From assembly GCA_900552475.1 (NCBI GenBank), contig USAC01000002.1, positions 1 through 64,000 of the forward strand: 64,000 bases of DNA, written 5' to 3'. This DNA is from an uncultured Eubacteriales bacterium (lineage in GTDB: Bacteria > Bacillota > Clostridia > Oscillospirales > Oscillospiraceae). This document shows positions 1 through 8,566 of this stretch, in pieces. Below the pieces are notes generated by a model. The model was not told where the DNA came from, ran no database searches, and was given only the letters and a program-made list of their open reading frames with translations. A program made the position numbers and the translations under genes. The first letter of the stretch is position 1; each line of letters opens with the position of its first letter.

Positions 1-586
<586 letters not shown>

Positions 587-596
587 GCGCGCCCCC

Positions 597-1436
597 TCAG
601 TCCACGATGTCGAAGTGCGTGATGACGAACACCTCGGTCAGCTGGTTCATGTCGACGAGCGGGGCGATGACGGCGTATTTCGTCAGGCCGTTGTCGTCCG
701 TGCGCACCTCCTCGACCGAGCCGATGCCGAGCCCCGAGGGGTAGTATCCGCCGAGACCGGAGGTGAGCAGCAAATCGCCGTTGACCAGCCCCGACTCATC
801 CGACAGGTACGACAGCTTCAGCCGCCCCTGCTGCATGAGGGAGAGGTCGCCCATCGTGACCGTCACCTCGCCCGTGCGGAAGACCTTCGCGCCGAGCTGC
901 GAGTCCGTGTCGAGGATCGTCGTGACGGTGCTCCAAGTCAGACCCGCGTCCGTGATGACGCCGACGAGATAGCCCTCTTCGTTCACGACGCAGTCGCCGA
1001 TGGCGATGTCGGAGGAGGTGCCCTTGCTGAGCGTCATGGCCGAGCTCCAGTTGCTCGTGCTGCGCTCGATGATGTGGGCGGATTCAAACGAGAAGTCCTG
1101 TCGCTGCTGGCGCAGGTTCAGGAGCGTGCGCAGGCGGGCGTTCTCCTCACTGTCGGTCTGCGCCTGGCGCACCTGTTCCTCGAGCTCCGCGTTCTTCTTG
1201 CGCAGCTCCGCGTTTTCCTGCTTGAGCGTGTCGACGCTCTGGAAGTGCTCGGAGATCGAGCCGAACCAGCCGCCGACCGACGCCGCGGCCGAGCGGAACG
1301 GCTGCGTCACAACGCCCGCGGCGTTGTGGAGAAACCCCGTCGTCGACCCCATCGAGGACAGCACGCACAGCACCACCGCGATCAGCGTCGCCGCGGCGAG
1401 GATCCAGATGCCGTTTTTGGAAAAGAATTTTTTCAT
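597..1436 (-). CDS. mreC: Rod shape-determining protein MreC
   Basis: Bitopic membrane protein linking the MreB cytoskeleton to penicillin-binding proteins. The 279-residue product has a short cytoplasmic N-terminus, one membrane segment at about residues 10-28, a coiled coil at about 68-105 (LKQENAELRKKNAELEEQV) and the beta-rich extracytoplasmic MreC domain after that, with the typical GDLLLTSGLGGYYPSGLG stretch near residue 225. Length is normal. It sits between maf (12 bases upstream) and mreD in the classic maf-mreC-mreD order, all on the minus strand and probably one operon. Confidence 0.95.
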   Translation of the reverse strand: MKKFFSKNGIWILAAATLIAVVLCVLSSMGSTTGFLHNAAGVVTQPFRSAAASVGGWFGSISEHFQSVDTLKQENAELRKKNAELEEQVRQAQTDSEENARLRTLLNLRQQRQDFSFESAHIIERSTSNWSSAMTLSKGTSSDIAIGDCVVNEEGYLVGVITDAGLTWSTVTTILDTDSQLGAKVFRTGEVTVTMGDLSLMQQGRLKLSYLSDESGLVNGDLLLTSGLGGYYPSGLGIGSVEEVRTDDNGLTKYAVIAPLVDMNQLTEVFVITHFDIVD

Positions 1437-1448
1437 GTTGTCGGTTCC

Positions 1449-2027
1449 TCAGTCCAGTAGATTCACGCCGACCTGCGCGAGCATCCGGCTCAGCAGCAGG
1501 ACGGGCAGGCCCATGACGTTAAAGAAGTCCCCGTCGATCCGCTCGACGAGCAGCGCGCCCTGTCCCTGCACGCCGTAGGCCCCGGCCTTGTCCATCGGCT
1601 CGCCGCCGCGGATATAGGCGCGCAGCTCCGCCTGCGACGCGGGGCGGAAGTAGACGTCCGTCGCCTGCGCGCGGGTGAGAACCGTCTCCCCGCGGCGGAC
1701 GGTCACGCCCGTGCAGACCGTGTGGTGCCGTCCGGCGAGCGCCGTCAGCATCGCGAGTGCTTCTTCTTCGCCGTGCGGCTTTCCGAGCCGCTTGTCATCC
1801 AGAAACACCATCGTGTCGGCGGTGATGATGATGTCGTCCGCGGCGCAGAGCCGCGCCGCCGCATCGGATTTCTCGCGCGAGATGTAGCAGACCGTCTCCT
1901 CCGGATTCAGCCCCGCGGGGTACGTCTCCTCCACCTGCGGCACGACGACCTCGAAGTCCTTCACGCCGATGCGCCCGAGCAGCTCCTGCCGCCGGGGGGA
2001 GCCGGAGGCCAGAATGATCTTCGCCAT
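1449..2027 (-). CDS. maf: Maf nucleotide pyrophosphatase
   Basis: House-cleaning pyrophosphatase that hydrolyses non-canonical dTTP/UTP-type nucleotides; the family was first linked to septum formation. The product begins MAKIILASGSPRRQELL, the hallmark Maf N-terminal motif, and carries the ITADTMVFLDDKRLGKP active-site segment near residue 70. I chose the ATG at 2027 because AGGTG lies 7-8 bases upstream; a GTG at 2036 that overlaps the dut stop would add three residues. It follows dut directly and precedes mreC, so it lies in the same operon. Confidence 0.93.
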   Translation of the reverse strand: MAKIILASGSPRRQELLGRIGVKDFEVVVPQVEETYPAGLNPEETVCYISREKSDAAARLCAADDIIITADTMVFLDDKRLGKPHGEEEALAMLTALAGRHHTVCTGVTVRRGETVLTRAQATDVYFRPASQAELRAYIRGGEPMDKAGAYGVQGQGALLVERIDGDFFNVMGLPVLLLSRMLAQVGVNLLD

Positions 2028-2032
2028 GCCCG

Positions 2033-2485
2033 TCACCTGCCCGTCGAGCCGAGACCGCCCGCGCCGCGCGCCGTCTCGTCGAGCTCGTCGACAAAGCGCA
2101 GCGCCGGGAGGATCACGGGGGAGATCATCATCTGCGCGACGCGGTCGCCGGGCTGGATGGTATAGGGCTCGTCGGAGAGGTTAATGAGCCCCATGCCGAC
2201 CTCGCCGCGGTAGTCGCTGTCGATCACGCCCACGCCGTTTGAAAGGGCGATGCCCTTCTTGATGCCCAGCCCGCTGCGCGCGAACACGAGCGCGACGTAG
2301 TCCTTCGAGGGCAGCGCGATGGCGATCCCGGAGGGGATGACGCGCCGCTCGCCGGGCTGCAGCGTGACGGGCTCATCGAGACACGCGCATAGATCCATCG
2401 CCGCCGCGCCGTCGGTCGCGTAGTGCGGCGCGGGGAAATCTCTGCCGACCTTGTCGGACAGAGCCTTGATTTTCAGTTCCATCAT
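2033..2485 (-). CDS. dut: dUTP diphosphatase
   Basis: Trimeric dUTPase that turns dUTP into dUMP, keeping uracil out of DNA and supplying dTMP synthesis. All five family motifs can be read in the 150-residue product: AMDL near residue 30, ARSGLG near 69, GVIDSDYRGE near 85 with the catalytic Asp, GDRVAQM near 113, and the C-terminal GGLGSTG that closes over the substrate. Two tandem ATGs (2485 and 2482) are possible starts. Its stop touches the maf start, indicating translational coupling. Confidence 0.95.
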   Translation of the reverse strand: MMELKIKALSDKVGRDFPAPHYATDGAAAMDLCACLDEPVTLQPGERRVIPSGIAIALPSKDYVALVFARSGLGIKKGIALSNGVGVIDSDYRGEVGMGLINLSDEPYTIQPGDRVAQMMISPVILPALRFVDELDETARGAGGLGSTGR

Positions 2486-2549
2486 ATCGAAAAAACGCTC
2501 CTGATTTAAAAACTAATTGTAAAATTTCTGTGAAATATAACAGTCTGTA

Positions 2550-4610
2550 TCACTCAACGCCCCGGTAGAACAGCCCGCGGGTGTATTTCTCCGGCGCGTA
2601 GTCGCCCTCGCCGCGGTAACGCCGCAGTATGGCGGCGCACTCATCCGCCGTCTCCGTCGTGAAGCGCAGGCGCGCGCTTGTCAGTCCGCACCCGCGCCAC
2701 TCGGCCTTGTCGGCGAGGAAGAGGGGCAGGCTGTTCTCGATCTCGTTGCGGCAGCCGTAGACGCACTGCACGGGGAACTGCGCCCCCGTCCGGTCGGTCA
2801 GGGTGCTGCCCGCGCCATGGCGGCAGCCGACGTTATTCTTTGTGATGCAGTTTTCCATCACCATCAGCGGCAGCCGCCCGTAGACGATCCCCTCGCAGGG
2901 GAGGAGCTTCGCGAGGTCGCGCACCTGCTGGTGGCGCAGCTCGAACGAGACCGTCGCGCTCGCGAGCCCCAGCTCACGCAGAAACGCCAGCGCGCGGGAG
3001 TTGAACACGTTCAGCCCGAAGTCGCCGCGCACCTCCAGCCCCAGCCCCTCCACGATGGGGAGGTGGCCGAGGTTGCCCACTGCCACGGCAGACAGCTGCG
3101 GGAAGCGCTGCAGCTTTTCGCGGAAGAGTGCCTCGTCCTCCGTGCGGAACACGCGCGGGAGCACGGCACAGAGCTTCGTGCGCGCGGCGTACCGGTCGAG
3201 GTCGACCTCGTCCAGGATCTCAAGCGGCAGATACAGCATCGCGCACCCGGCGAGCGCGTCGCTCAGCTGATCGGCGCGAGAGACGGAGCAGGTGAGCTGC
3301 GGCTCGCGCGGCCCCGGCGCCGCCGGGGGCAGGGGCGTGACCGCCGCCGTCCGCCGTTCGGGTACGGCCGTGAGCGCCCGCTCCAGCGCCGCGAGCGCGT
3401 CGCGCCGCAGGGCGTTCACCGCACTCGCCGGGAGCATCAGCCCCTCGCCGAGCGCGACGTTGCAGCGCTCCACGCGGAAGGCCGTGCCGCCGGTCTTACC
3501 CAGCCGCGTCTGCAGCTCCTCCGCCGTCAGCGCGCGGCTGCGCGCCGCCTCGGGGACGGGGCCCTCAACCGCCGCGGCGCAGCCGCCGCAGACGGCCTCC
3601 AGCTGCGCGGGCTGCCCCGCGCGCACCGTGCAGCGCAGCGTGACCGCGCGGGGTCGGTTTTCTTGTCCGTTTTCATAGCGCTTGCGCACCTGCGCGAACC
3701 AGTCCTCCGGCCAGCGGGCGTCCTCGGGGCGGACGCCGAACATGTCCGCGCCCGTTCTCCCGCGCCAGTATCCGTCGGTGAAGCCGCTGCGCGAGAATGC
3801 GCGCTCGAGCTGCTGCGATTCCTCGCGCGTCGGGGCGCGCCGCTCGTCGATGAGCCGCCGGTAGATCCCGGTGATGACGGCCACATACTCCGGCCGCTTC
3901 ATCCGCCCCTCGAGCTTGACGCACGCGACGCCCATCTGCTCCATCTGCCGCAGATAGTCCGAGAGGTTCGCGTCCTTCAGGCTCAGCGGGTGCCCGCCGC
4001 GGCACGGGCCGTCCACCCCGTAGGGCAGGCGGCAGGGCTGGGCGCACGCGCCGCGGTTGCCGCTGCGCGAGCCGATGACCGCGCTCATCTCGCACTGCCC
4101 GGAGTAGCACATACAGAGCGCCCCGTGGCCGAAGACCTCGACCTCCGCGGGACACGCGCGGCAGATCGTCTCAATGTCCCGCGCGCTCAGCTCCCGCGCG
4201 AGCACGCCGCGCTCCATGCCGAGCTTCGCCGCGAAGTTCGCGCCGCCGAGGGTGAACAGGCTCATCTGCGTGCTCGCGTGCAGGGGGACGTCCGGCGCGG
4301 CCTCGCGCGCCATGTGCCAAAGGCCCCAGTCCTGCACGAGCACGGCGTCGACCCCCATGGCAGAGGCCTTTTTCAGCGCGTCCGCCGCCTGCGGCAGCTC
4401 CCGGTCGGTGAGCAGCGTGTTGAGCGTCAGATAGACCTTTACCCCGTGGAGGTGACAGTAGTGTACGGCGGCGGCAAAGTCGTCGTCCGTGAAATTTTTC
4501 GCGCTGCGGCGGGCGTTGAACGCGCCGAAGCCCATGTAGACGGCGTCCGCGCCGCTCTGTACGGCGGCCTCAAGCGCCTCGCGCGAGCCGGCGGGCGAGA
4601 GAAGCTCCAT
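2550..4610 (-). CDS. U32 family peptidase / RNA hydroxylation-type protein
   Basis: Member of the U32 'collagenase' family, whose better studied relatives (RlhA, TrhP) act in RNA hydroxylation rather than proteolysis. The product starts MELLSPAGSREALEAAVQSG, the standard U32 opening, and holds the signature EVFGHGALCMCYSGQC near residue 160, with further cysteines that could bind an Fe-S cluster. At about 690 residues it has the long C-terminal DUF3656-like extension. Start 4610 is chosen for the GGAGAAGG site just upstream; longer starts at 4625 (ATG) and 4628 (GTG) overlap zapA. It is coupled to zapA. Confidence 0.88.
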   Translation of the reverse strand: MELLSPAGSREALEAAVQSGADAVYMGFGAFNARRSAKNFTDDDFAAAVHYCHLHGVKVYLTLNTLLTDRELPQAADALKKASAMGVDAVLVQDWGLWHMAREAAPDVPLHASTQMSLFTLGGANFAAKLGMERGVLARELSARDIETICRACPAEVEVFGHGALCMCYSGQCEMSAVIGSRSGNRGACAQPCRLPYGVDGPCRGGHPLSLKDANLSDYLRQMEQMGVACVKLEGRMKRPEYVAVITGIYRRLIDERRAPTREESQQLERAFSRSGFTDGYWRGRTGADMFGVRPEDARWPEDWFAQVRKRYENGQENRPRAVTLRCTVRAGQPAQLEAVCGGCAAAVEGPVPEAARSRALTAEELQTRLGKTGGTAFRVERCNVALGEGLMLPASAVNALRRDALAALERALTAVPERRTAAVTPLPPAAPGPREPQLTCSVSRADQLSDALAGCAMLYLPLEILDEVDLDRYAARTKLCAVLPRVFRTEDEALFREKLQRFPQLSAVAVGNLGHLPIVEGLGLEVRGDFGLNVFNSRALAFLRELGLASATVSFELRHQQVRDLAKLLPCEGIVYGRLPLMVMENCITKNNVGCRHGAGSTLTDRTGAQFPVQCVYGCRNEIENSLPLFLADKAEWRGCGLTSARLRFTTETADECAAILRRYRGEGDYAPEKYTRGLFYRGVE

Positions 4611-4624
4611 CGATGCCTTCTCCA

Positions 4625-4936
4625 TCACTTGCGGTTTTGCTGGTGGCCCTGCTGGTTCTGCGCCTTGAAGAGCTGGCGCTTGAGATCGGAGATCTCGTCG
4701 AGATAGGACTTGATCTGGCGGCGCAGGTTCTCCGCCGCGTCCTGCGACTTGAGCAGCTCGTCGGTCAGATTGACCGCCGCAAGCACCGCCGCGTCGCTGC
4801 GGCTGACCTTGGCGTCCGTCAGCTGGGTCATGCGCTTATCCACGATGCCGCAGACCTTCTCCATGTAGGCGGCGTTCTCGTCGGCGACGAAGGTATACTC
4901 CTCGCCCGCAATCGTCATTGTCACTTTGTTTGCCAT
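4625..4936 (-). CDS. zapA: Cell division protein ZapA
   Basis: Small FtsZ-ring stabiliser. The 103-residue product opens MANKVTMTIAGEEYTFVAD, the ZapA beta-hairpin, then has a long C-terminal helix (about residues 60-100) predicted to form the dimeric coiled coil, ending in a charged NQQGHQQNRK tail. GAGGGTCACC lies just upstream of the ATG. The gene is the first of the minus-strand run zapA-U32. A TATAAT at 5009-5014 (minus strand) is a good -10 for it, though I see no strong -35. Confidence 0.9.
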   Translation of the reverse strand: MANKVTMTIAGEEYTFVADENAAYMEKVCGIVDKRMTQLTDAKVSRSDAAVLAAVNLTDELLKSQDAAENLRRQIKSYLDEISDLKRQLFKAQNQQGHQQNRK

Positions 4937-5157
4937 AGGGTGACCCTCCTTTATTTCCTCACGGCCACGCGCCGCGGCGCATGGCTCCGCAGATAGCTAT
5001 ACAGATTAATTATAGCACAAAATCCGGCCGGGAAAAGAACTTTCTGGCGAAATGCTGAATTTTCTGAAAAAACGCGCGCCGCCGCTTTACGGCGCGGGGG
5101 ATTTCGTGTAAAATAAAAGGCTAAAGGATTGAAACGAAACGGAAAGGGGGCGGCGTC

Positions 5158-6063
5158 ATGGCCGGATATATTCTGCGGGACGGCGAAAAGAGCGTCGTCC
5201 TGCGTGCCGATCAGATCGACCGGCTGCTTGGCCGGGGCGACGGGGACGCGGCGCTGCTCTACCTCTGCCTGCTGCGAAACGACGGCGCCATCGAGCCGCA
5301 GCGCCTGATGCAGAGCCTGCGCTTCAGCGAGCTGCGCCTGCGCGCGGCGGAGACGGCGCTGCAGGAGCTGGGGCTGATCGACCGCCCCGTCCGGCCGCAG
5401 CCGCAGGAGCCGGCGCAGGAGCCGGTCGCCTACACGACCGAGGAGGTGCGCCGCGCGCTCGAGGAGGACGGCGAGTTCCGTATGCTCACCGACCAGACGC
5501 AGAATCTGCTCGGCAAGAGGCTCAACACGACCGACCTCAAGAGCCTCATGAATCTATACAGCGCCGTCGGGCTCCCGGCGGACGTCATTTTCCTCCTCGT
5601 GAGCCACTGCGTCGACCGCACGGAGCGGCGCTACGGCCCGGGCCGCCGCCCGACGATCCACCAGATCGAGAAGGAGGGCTACTACTGGGCGCAGCAGGGC
5701 CTGTTCGATCAGGAGAGCGCCGCGGCGTACCTGCGCGAGTACAAGGCGCGCCAGTCGAAGCTCGCCGCGTATATGCAGGTGCTCCGTCTCGGCGACCGCC
5801 GCCCCATCCCCGCCGAGGAGAAGTATATCACCGGCTGGATGAACATGGGCTTCCCGCCGGAGACGGTGGCCATCGCCTATGAAAAGACGATCCTGAAAAA
5901 GCAGGAGCTGAACTGGCGCTATCTCAACGGGATCCTGCGCCGCTGGCACGAGGAAAACCGCCACACACCGGAGCAGGCCGCCGACGAGGGACGCAGCCGC
6001 GGCAAGCAGCCCGCCCCCACGCAGCAGCAGAACACGGCGGTGGAAAAGTACCTGAAGTGGTGA
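5158..6063 (+). CDS. DnaD-domain replication protein
   Basis: DnaD/DnaB-like primosomal protein expected to help load the replicative helicase. The 301-residue product has an N-terminal winged-helix-like part (about 1-90) and the conserved C-terminal DnaD helical domain (about 110-265) with the YYWAQQGLF and ITGWMNMGFPPETVAIAYEKT segments. AAAGGGGGCG precedes the ATG. It is followed 13 bases later by the DnaC-like ATPase gene, the usual helicase-loading pair in Clostridia. A GC-rich hairpin lies in the upstream gap (about 5070-5100). Confidence 0.88.
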   Translation: MAGYILRDGEKSVVLRADQIDRLLGRGDGDAALLYLCLLRNDGAIEPQRLMQSLRFSELRLRAAETALQELGLIDRPVRPQPQEPAQEPVAYTTEEVRRALEEDGEFRMLTDQTQNLLGKRLNTTDLKSLMNLYSAVGLPADVIFLLVSHCVDRTERRYGPGRRPTIHQIEKEGYYWAQQGLFDQESAAAYLREYKARQSKLAAYMQVLRLGDRRPIPAEEKYITGWMNMGFPPETVAIAYEKTILKKQELNWRYLNGILRRWHEENRHTPEQAADEGRSRGKQPAPTQQQNTAVEKYLKW

Positions 6064-6076
6064 GGAGGGAGAAGCG

Positions 6077-7069
6077 ATGTCATACGACGGAAAAATCATG
6101 CGCCGGGCGCTCGCCCGGTTTTCGGAGGACAAGCAGCGCCGCCAGAACCAGGCCGACCAGCGCCGCCGCGCCCTCTTTGCACAGGAGCCGCGCCTTGCGG
6201 AGATAGACCGCGAGCTGCGCGGCACGATGAGCCGCATCATCTCTTCGGCGCTGCGCCGCGGGACGGATCCCGTCCCCGCCATCCGCGTCATCCGCGACGA
6301 CAACCTCAGCCTGCAGCGCGAGCGCCGCGAGCTGCTCGAAAAGCTCGGCTATCCCGCCGACTATCTCGAGGAGCGCCCCCGCTGCCCGCTCTGCGGCGAC
6401 ACGGGATACCGCGACGGGCGCGTCTGCTCGTGTCTGCAGAGCTACTATGCCCGCGAGCAGATTCAGGAGCTCTCGCGCATGCTCGACGTCGGCTCACAGA
6501 GCTTCGAGACGTTCCGGCTGGACTATTATTCCCCCGACCGCGGCAGTCTCAGCCGCTCCCCGCGCGAGACGATGGAGCACCACCTCGCCGTCTGCCGCCG
6601 CTATGCCGACCGTTTCGGCCAGGAGGGCGGCAATCTCCTGCTCTTCGGCGCGCCGGGGCTGGGGAAGACGTTCCTCTCGGCCTGCATCGCGCGCGTCGTG
6701 AGCGAGGACGGCTATTCCGTTGTGTATGATACGGCGTCGCACATCTTCTCCCTGCTCGAGGACGCGAAGTTCCGCCGCGGGGACGAAGACGACGAGGAGA
6801 CTCGGCGCCTCGACCAGTGCGACCTGCTCATCATCGACGATCTCGGCACGGAGATGAACAGCACGTTCGTCCAGAGCGCGCTCTATCAGCTCATCAACGG
6901 CCGCCTGCTCGGCATGAAGAGCACGATCATCAGCACGAACCTCACCCCCGAGGACATCGGCCGACGCTACTCGCAGCAGGTCTATTCCCGCATCGAGGGG
7001 GAGTATACGATCCTGCCGTTCATCGGGACGGACATCCGCCAGCTCAAGCGCCAGCGCGGCGAGAAGTGA
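6077..7069 (+). CDS. DnaC-like helicase loader ATPase
   Basis: AAA+ protein of the DnaC/DnaI/IstB group that loads the DnaB-type helicase. The product has an N-terminal helical part, a zinc-binding cluster CPLCGDTGYRDGRVCSC at about residues 100-116, Walker A GAPGLGKT near 193 and Walker B LLIIDDLGTEM near 253, followed by the sensor region with STNLTPEDIGRRY. Length 330 is normal for the clostridial form. A GAGGAGGGAGAAG ribosome site precedes the ATG and it is in an operon with the DnaD gene. An intrinsic terminator follows at 7090-7119. Confidence 0.92.
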   Translation: MSYDGKIMRRALARFSEDKQRRQNQADQRRRALFAQEPRLAEIDRELRGTMSRIISSALRRGTDPVPAIRVIRDDNLSLQRERRELLEKLGYPADYLEERPRCPLCGDTGYRDGRVCSCLQSYYAREQIQELSRMLDVGSQSFETFRLDYYSPDRGSLSRSPRETMEHHLAVCRRYADRFGQEGGNLLLFGAPGLGKTFLSACIARVVSEDGYSVVYDTASHIFSLLEDAKFRRGDEDDEETRRLDQCDLLIIDDLGTEMNSTFVQSALYQLINGRLLGMKSTIISTNLTPEDIGRRYSQQVYSRIEGEYTILPFIGTDIRQLKRQRGEK

Positions 7070-7089
7070 TATTTATATAGGTGTGGAAA

Positions 7090-7119
7090 CGTCCTCGGCT
7101 TTCGCCGGGGACGTTTTTT
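7090..7119 (+). terminator. Intrinsic terminator after dnaC-like gene
   Basis: A 10-bp stem (7090-7099 with 7104-7113), 4-base loop and six Ts. Confidence 0.9.
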
Positions 7120-7129
7120 GCGTGTAATG

Positions 7130-7580
7130 GCGTGGCTTTCAGTAGAAATTTGTAGGGCGGAGCCTGTGTGACCCGCTGCGTTTAAACGGCGGACTTCTTC
7201 CAACGTCCGTAGGGGGGCGGTGTTCCCGACGCCCCGTTTTAGCGCGGGGTTGGGGGGTGAATCGGCTGGTCCTGCATCCGGCGGGTGACTTTCTGCTCGC
7301 ACAGAAAGTCACCAAAGATGCGCAAGAAACCAAGGTTTCTTGACTTCCTTTCCCGGTCGGCAAGTAGGGTTTCGGTAGGACGGTGCCGAAATGTAGTATC
7401 GTCTCTGCTCCTGCGCCGCTGCCGCTGAAGATCTAAAATGTAGGAGCCGTTTCGCCGATCGCGGGGCGTAGGGGGCGCCGACCCCTACAAAAATCTGCGC
7501 CGCGCGGGGCTGCCTGCGCCAAAACATAAATCAAAACAAAAAATCCCCGACAACTTTCAAATTTCCCGACAGATTCTGCC
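7130..7580. repeat. Non-coding gap with lineage-type intergenic repeats
   Basis: No gene is supported here. The stretch holds two perfect dyads: GTGACTTTCTG (7285-7295) with CAGAAAGTCAC (7302-7312), and CAAGAAACC (7323-7331) with GGTTTCTTG (7334-7342). It also has several GTAGGGG...CCCCTAC-like blocks, for example around 7205 and 7468-7490. Blocks of the same style recur at 49800-49945, so these look like dispersed repeats rather than remnants of one gene. Confidence 0.6.
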
Positions 7581-7640
7581 GCGCTTTGCGCCGCTTTTTC
7601 GCTATACTGAAGAAAAATCAGGAAAAAGGGAGCGGTACAC

Positions 7641-8483
7641 ATGAAACTCCAGCAAAAGAGCGACTTTCTGTCCACGCGCGTCCAGTACATATCCACCACA
7701 CGCATCCGCCCCAATCCGCAGCAGCCCCGGCGGAGCTTCCCGGAGGACGCTCTCGCGGAGCTGGCCGAGAGCATCCGCTGCTACGGCATTCTCCAGCCGC
7801 TGACCGTCCGCCGCGCGGGCGGGGACTTCGAGCTCATCGCGGGGGAGCGCCGTCTGCGCGCGGCGCGGCTGGCCGGGCTGCGCGAGGTGCCGTGCCTGAT
7901 TGCGCGGGTGGGGGAGGAGGACTCGGCTCTGCTCGCGCTCATCGAAAATCTCCAGCGCCGCGACCTCGACTACTGGGAGGAGGCCGACGCCCTCGCCCGG
8001 CTCATCCGCCGCTATGACCTCACGCAGGAGCAGGCTGCGGAGAAGCTCGGCAAGTCCCAGTCCACCGTCGCCAACAAGCTGCGCCTGCTGCGCCTGCCGG
8101 AGCCGGTGCGCGCCGCCGCGCAGAAATACGCCCTGACCGAGCGCCACGCGCGGGCGCTGCTGCGCCTGCCGGACGGGGAGGAGCAGCGCCTTGCCGTCGA
8201 GCGCATCGGCGCGGCGGGCTGGAACGTCGCCCAGACGGAGGCCTATGTGGAAAAGCGGCTTGCCGCGCTGCGCACGATCCCGCCCAAGGGACGCAGCACC
8301 TATATCATCAAGGACGTGCGCCTGTTTCTCAACAGCGTCGACCGCGGGCTGCGGCTCATGCACGCGGCGGGCATCCCCGCCCGCTGGAACCGCGAGGACA
8401 CCGACGGCGAGATTCAGCTGACCATCTCCATCCCCAAGCGCCGCGAAGCGCGCGAAAGAGTGGGGACTGTAACGGAATTGTGA
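7641..8483 (+). CDS. ParB/Noc family DNA-binding protein
   Basis: Chromosome-partition or nucleoid-occlusion protein of the ParB/Spo0J/Noc family. The 280-residue product has the N-terminal CTPase/ParB domain with IRPNPQQPRRSF (about 23-34), the GILQPLTVR motif, the GERRLRAARLAGL box (about 69-81) and ALIENLQRRDL; then the helix-turn-helix LTQEQAAEKLGKSQSTVANKLRL near 131-153. It stands alone without a parA neighbour, which favours a Noc-like role. GGGAGCGG lies upstream of the ATG and a TATACT box at 7602-7607 is a plausible -10. Confidence 0.88.
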   Translation: MKLQQKSDFLSTRVQYISTTRIRPNPQQPRRSFPEDALAELAESIRCYGILQPLTVRRAGGDFELIAGERRLRAARLAGLREVPCLIARVGEEDSALLALIENLQRRDLDYWEEADALARLIRRYDLTQEQAAEKLGKSQSTVANKLRLLRLPEPVRAAAQKYALTERHARALLRLPDGEEQRLAVERIGAAGWNVAQTEAYVEKRLAALRTIPPKGRSTYIIKDVRLFLNSVDRGLRLMHAAGIPARWNREDTDGEIQLTISIPKRREARERVGTVTEL

Positions 8484-8512
8484 TTGTATTCTGCGCGCGG
8501 AGGGCGTATACT
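8484..8512 (+). promoter_or_regulatory. Promoter for vanW-like gene
   Basis: TTGTAT (8484-8489), 17-base spacer, TATACT (8507-8512). Confidence 0.6.
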
Positions 8513-8566
8513 GTATCCTAACGTAGTCTGCCCATATGGAGGGCAGCAGGAAAGGATGGGGTGTGT

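Noticed and set aside
2817..4706. 629-codon plus-strand frame opposite the U32 gene
   Set aside because: Arg/Ala/His-rich shadow with no recognisable domain.
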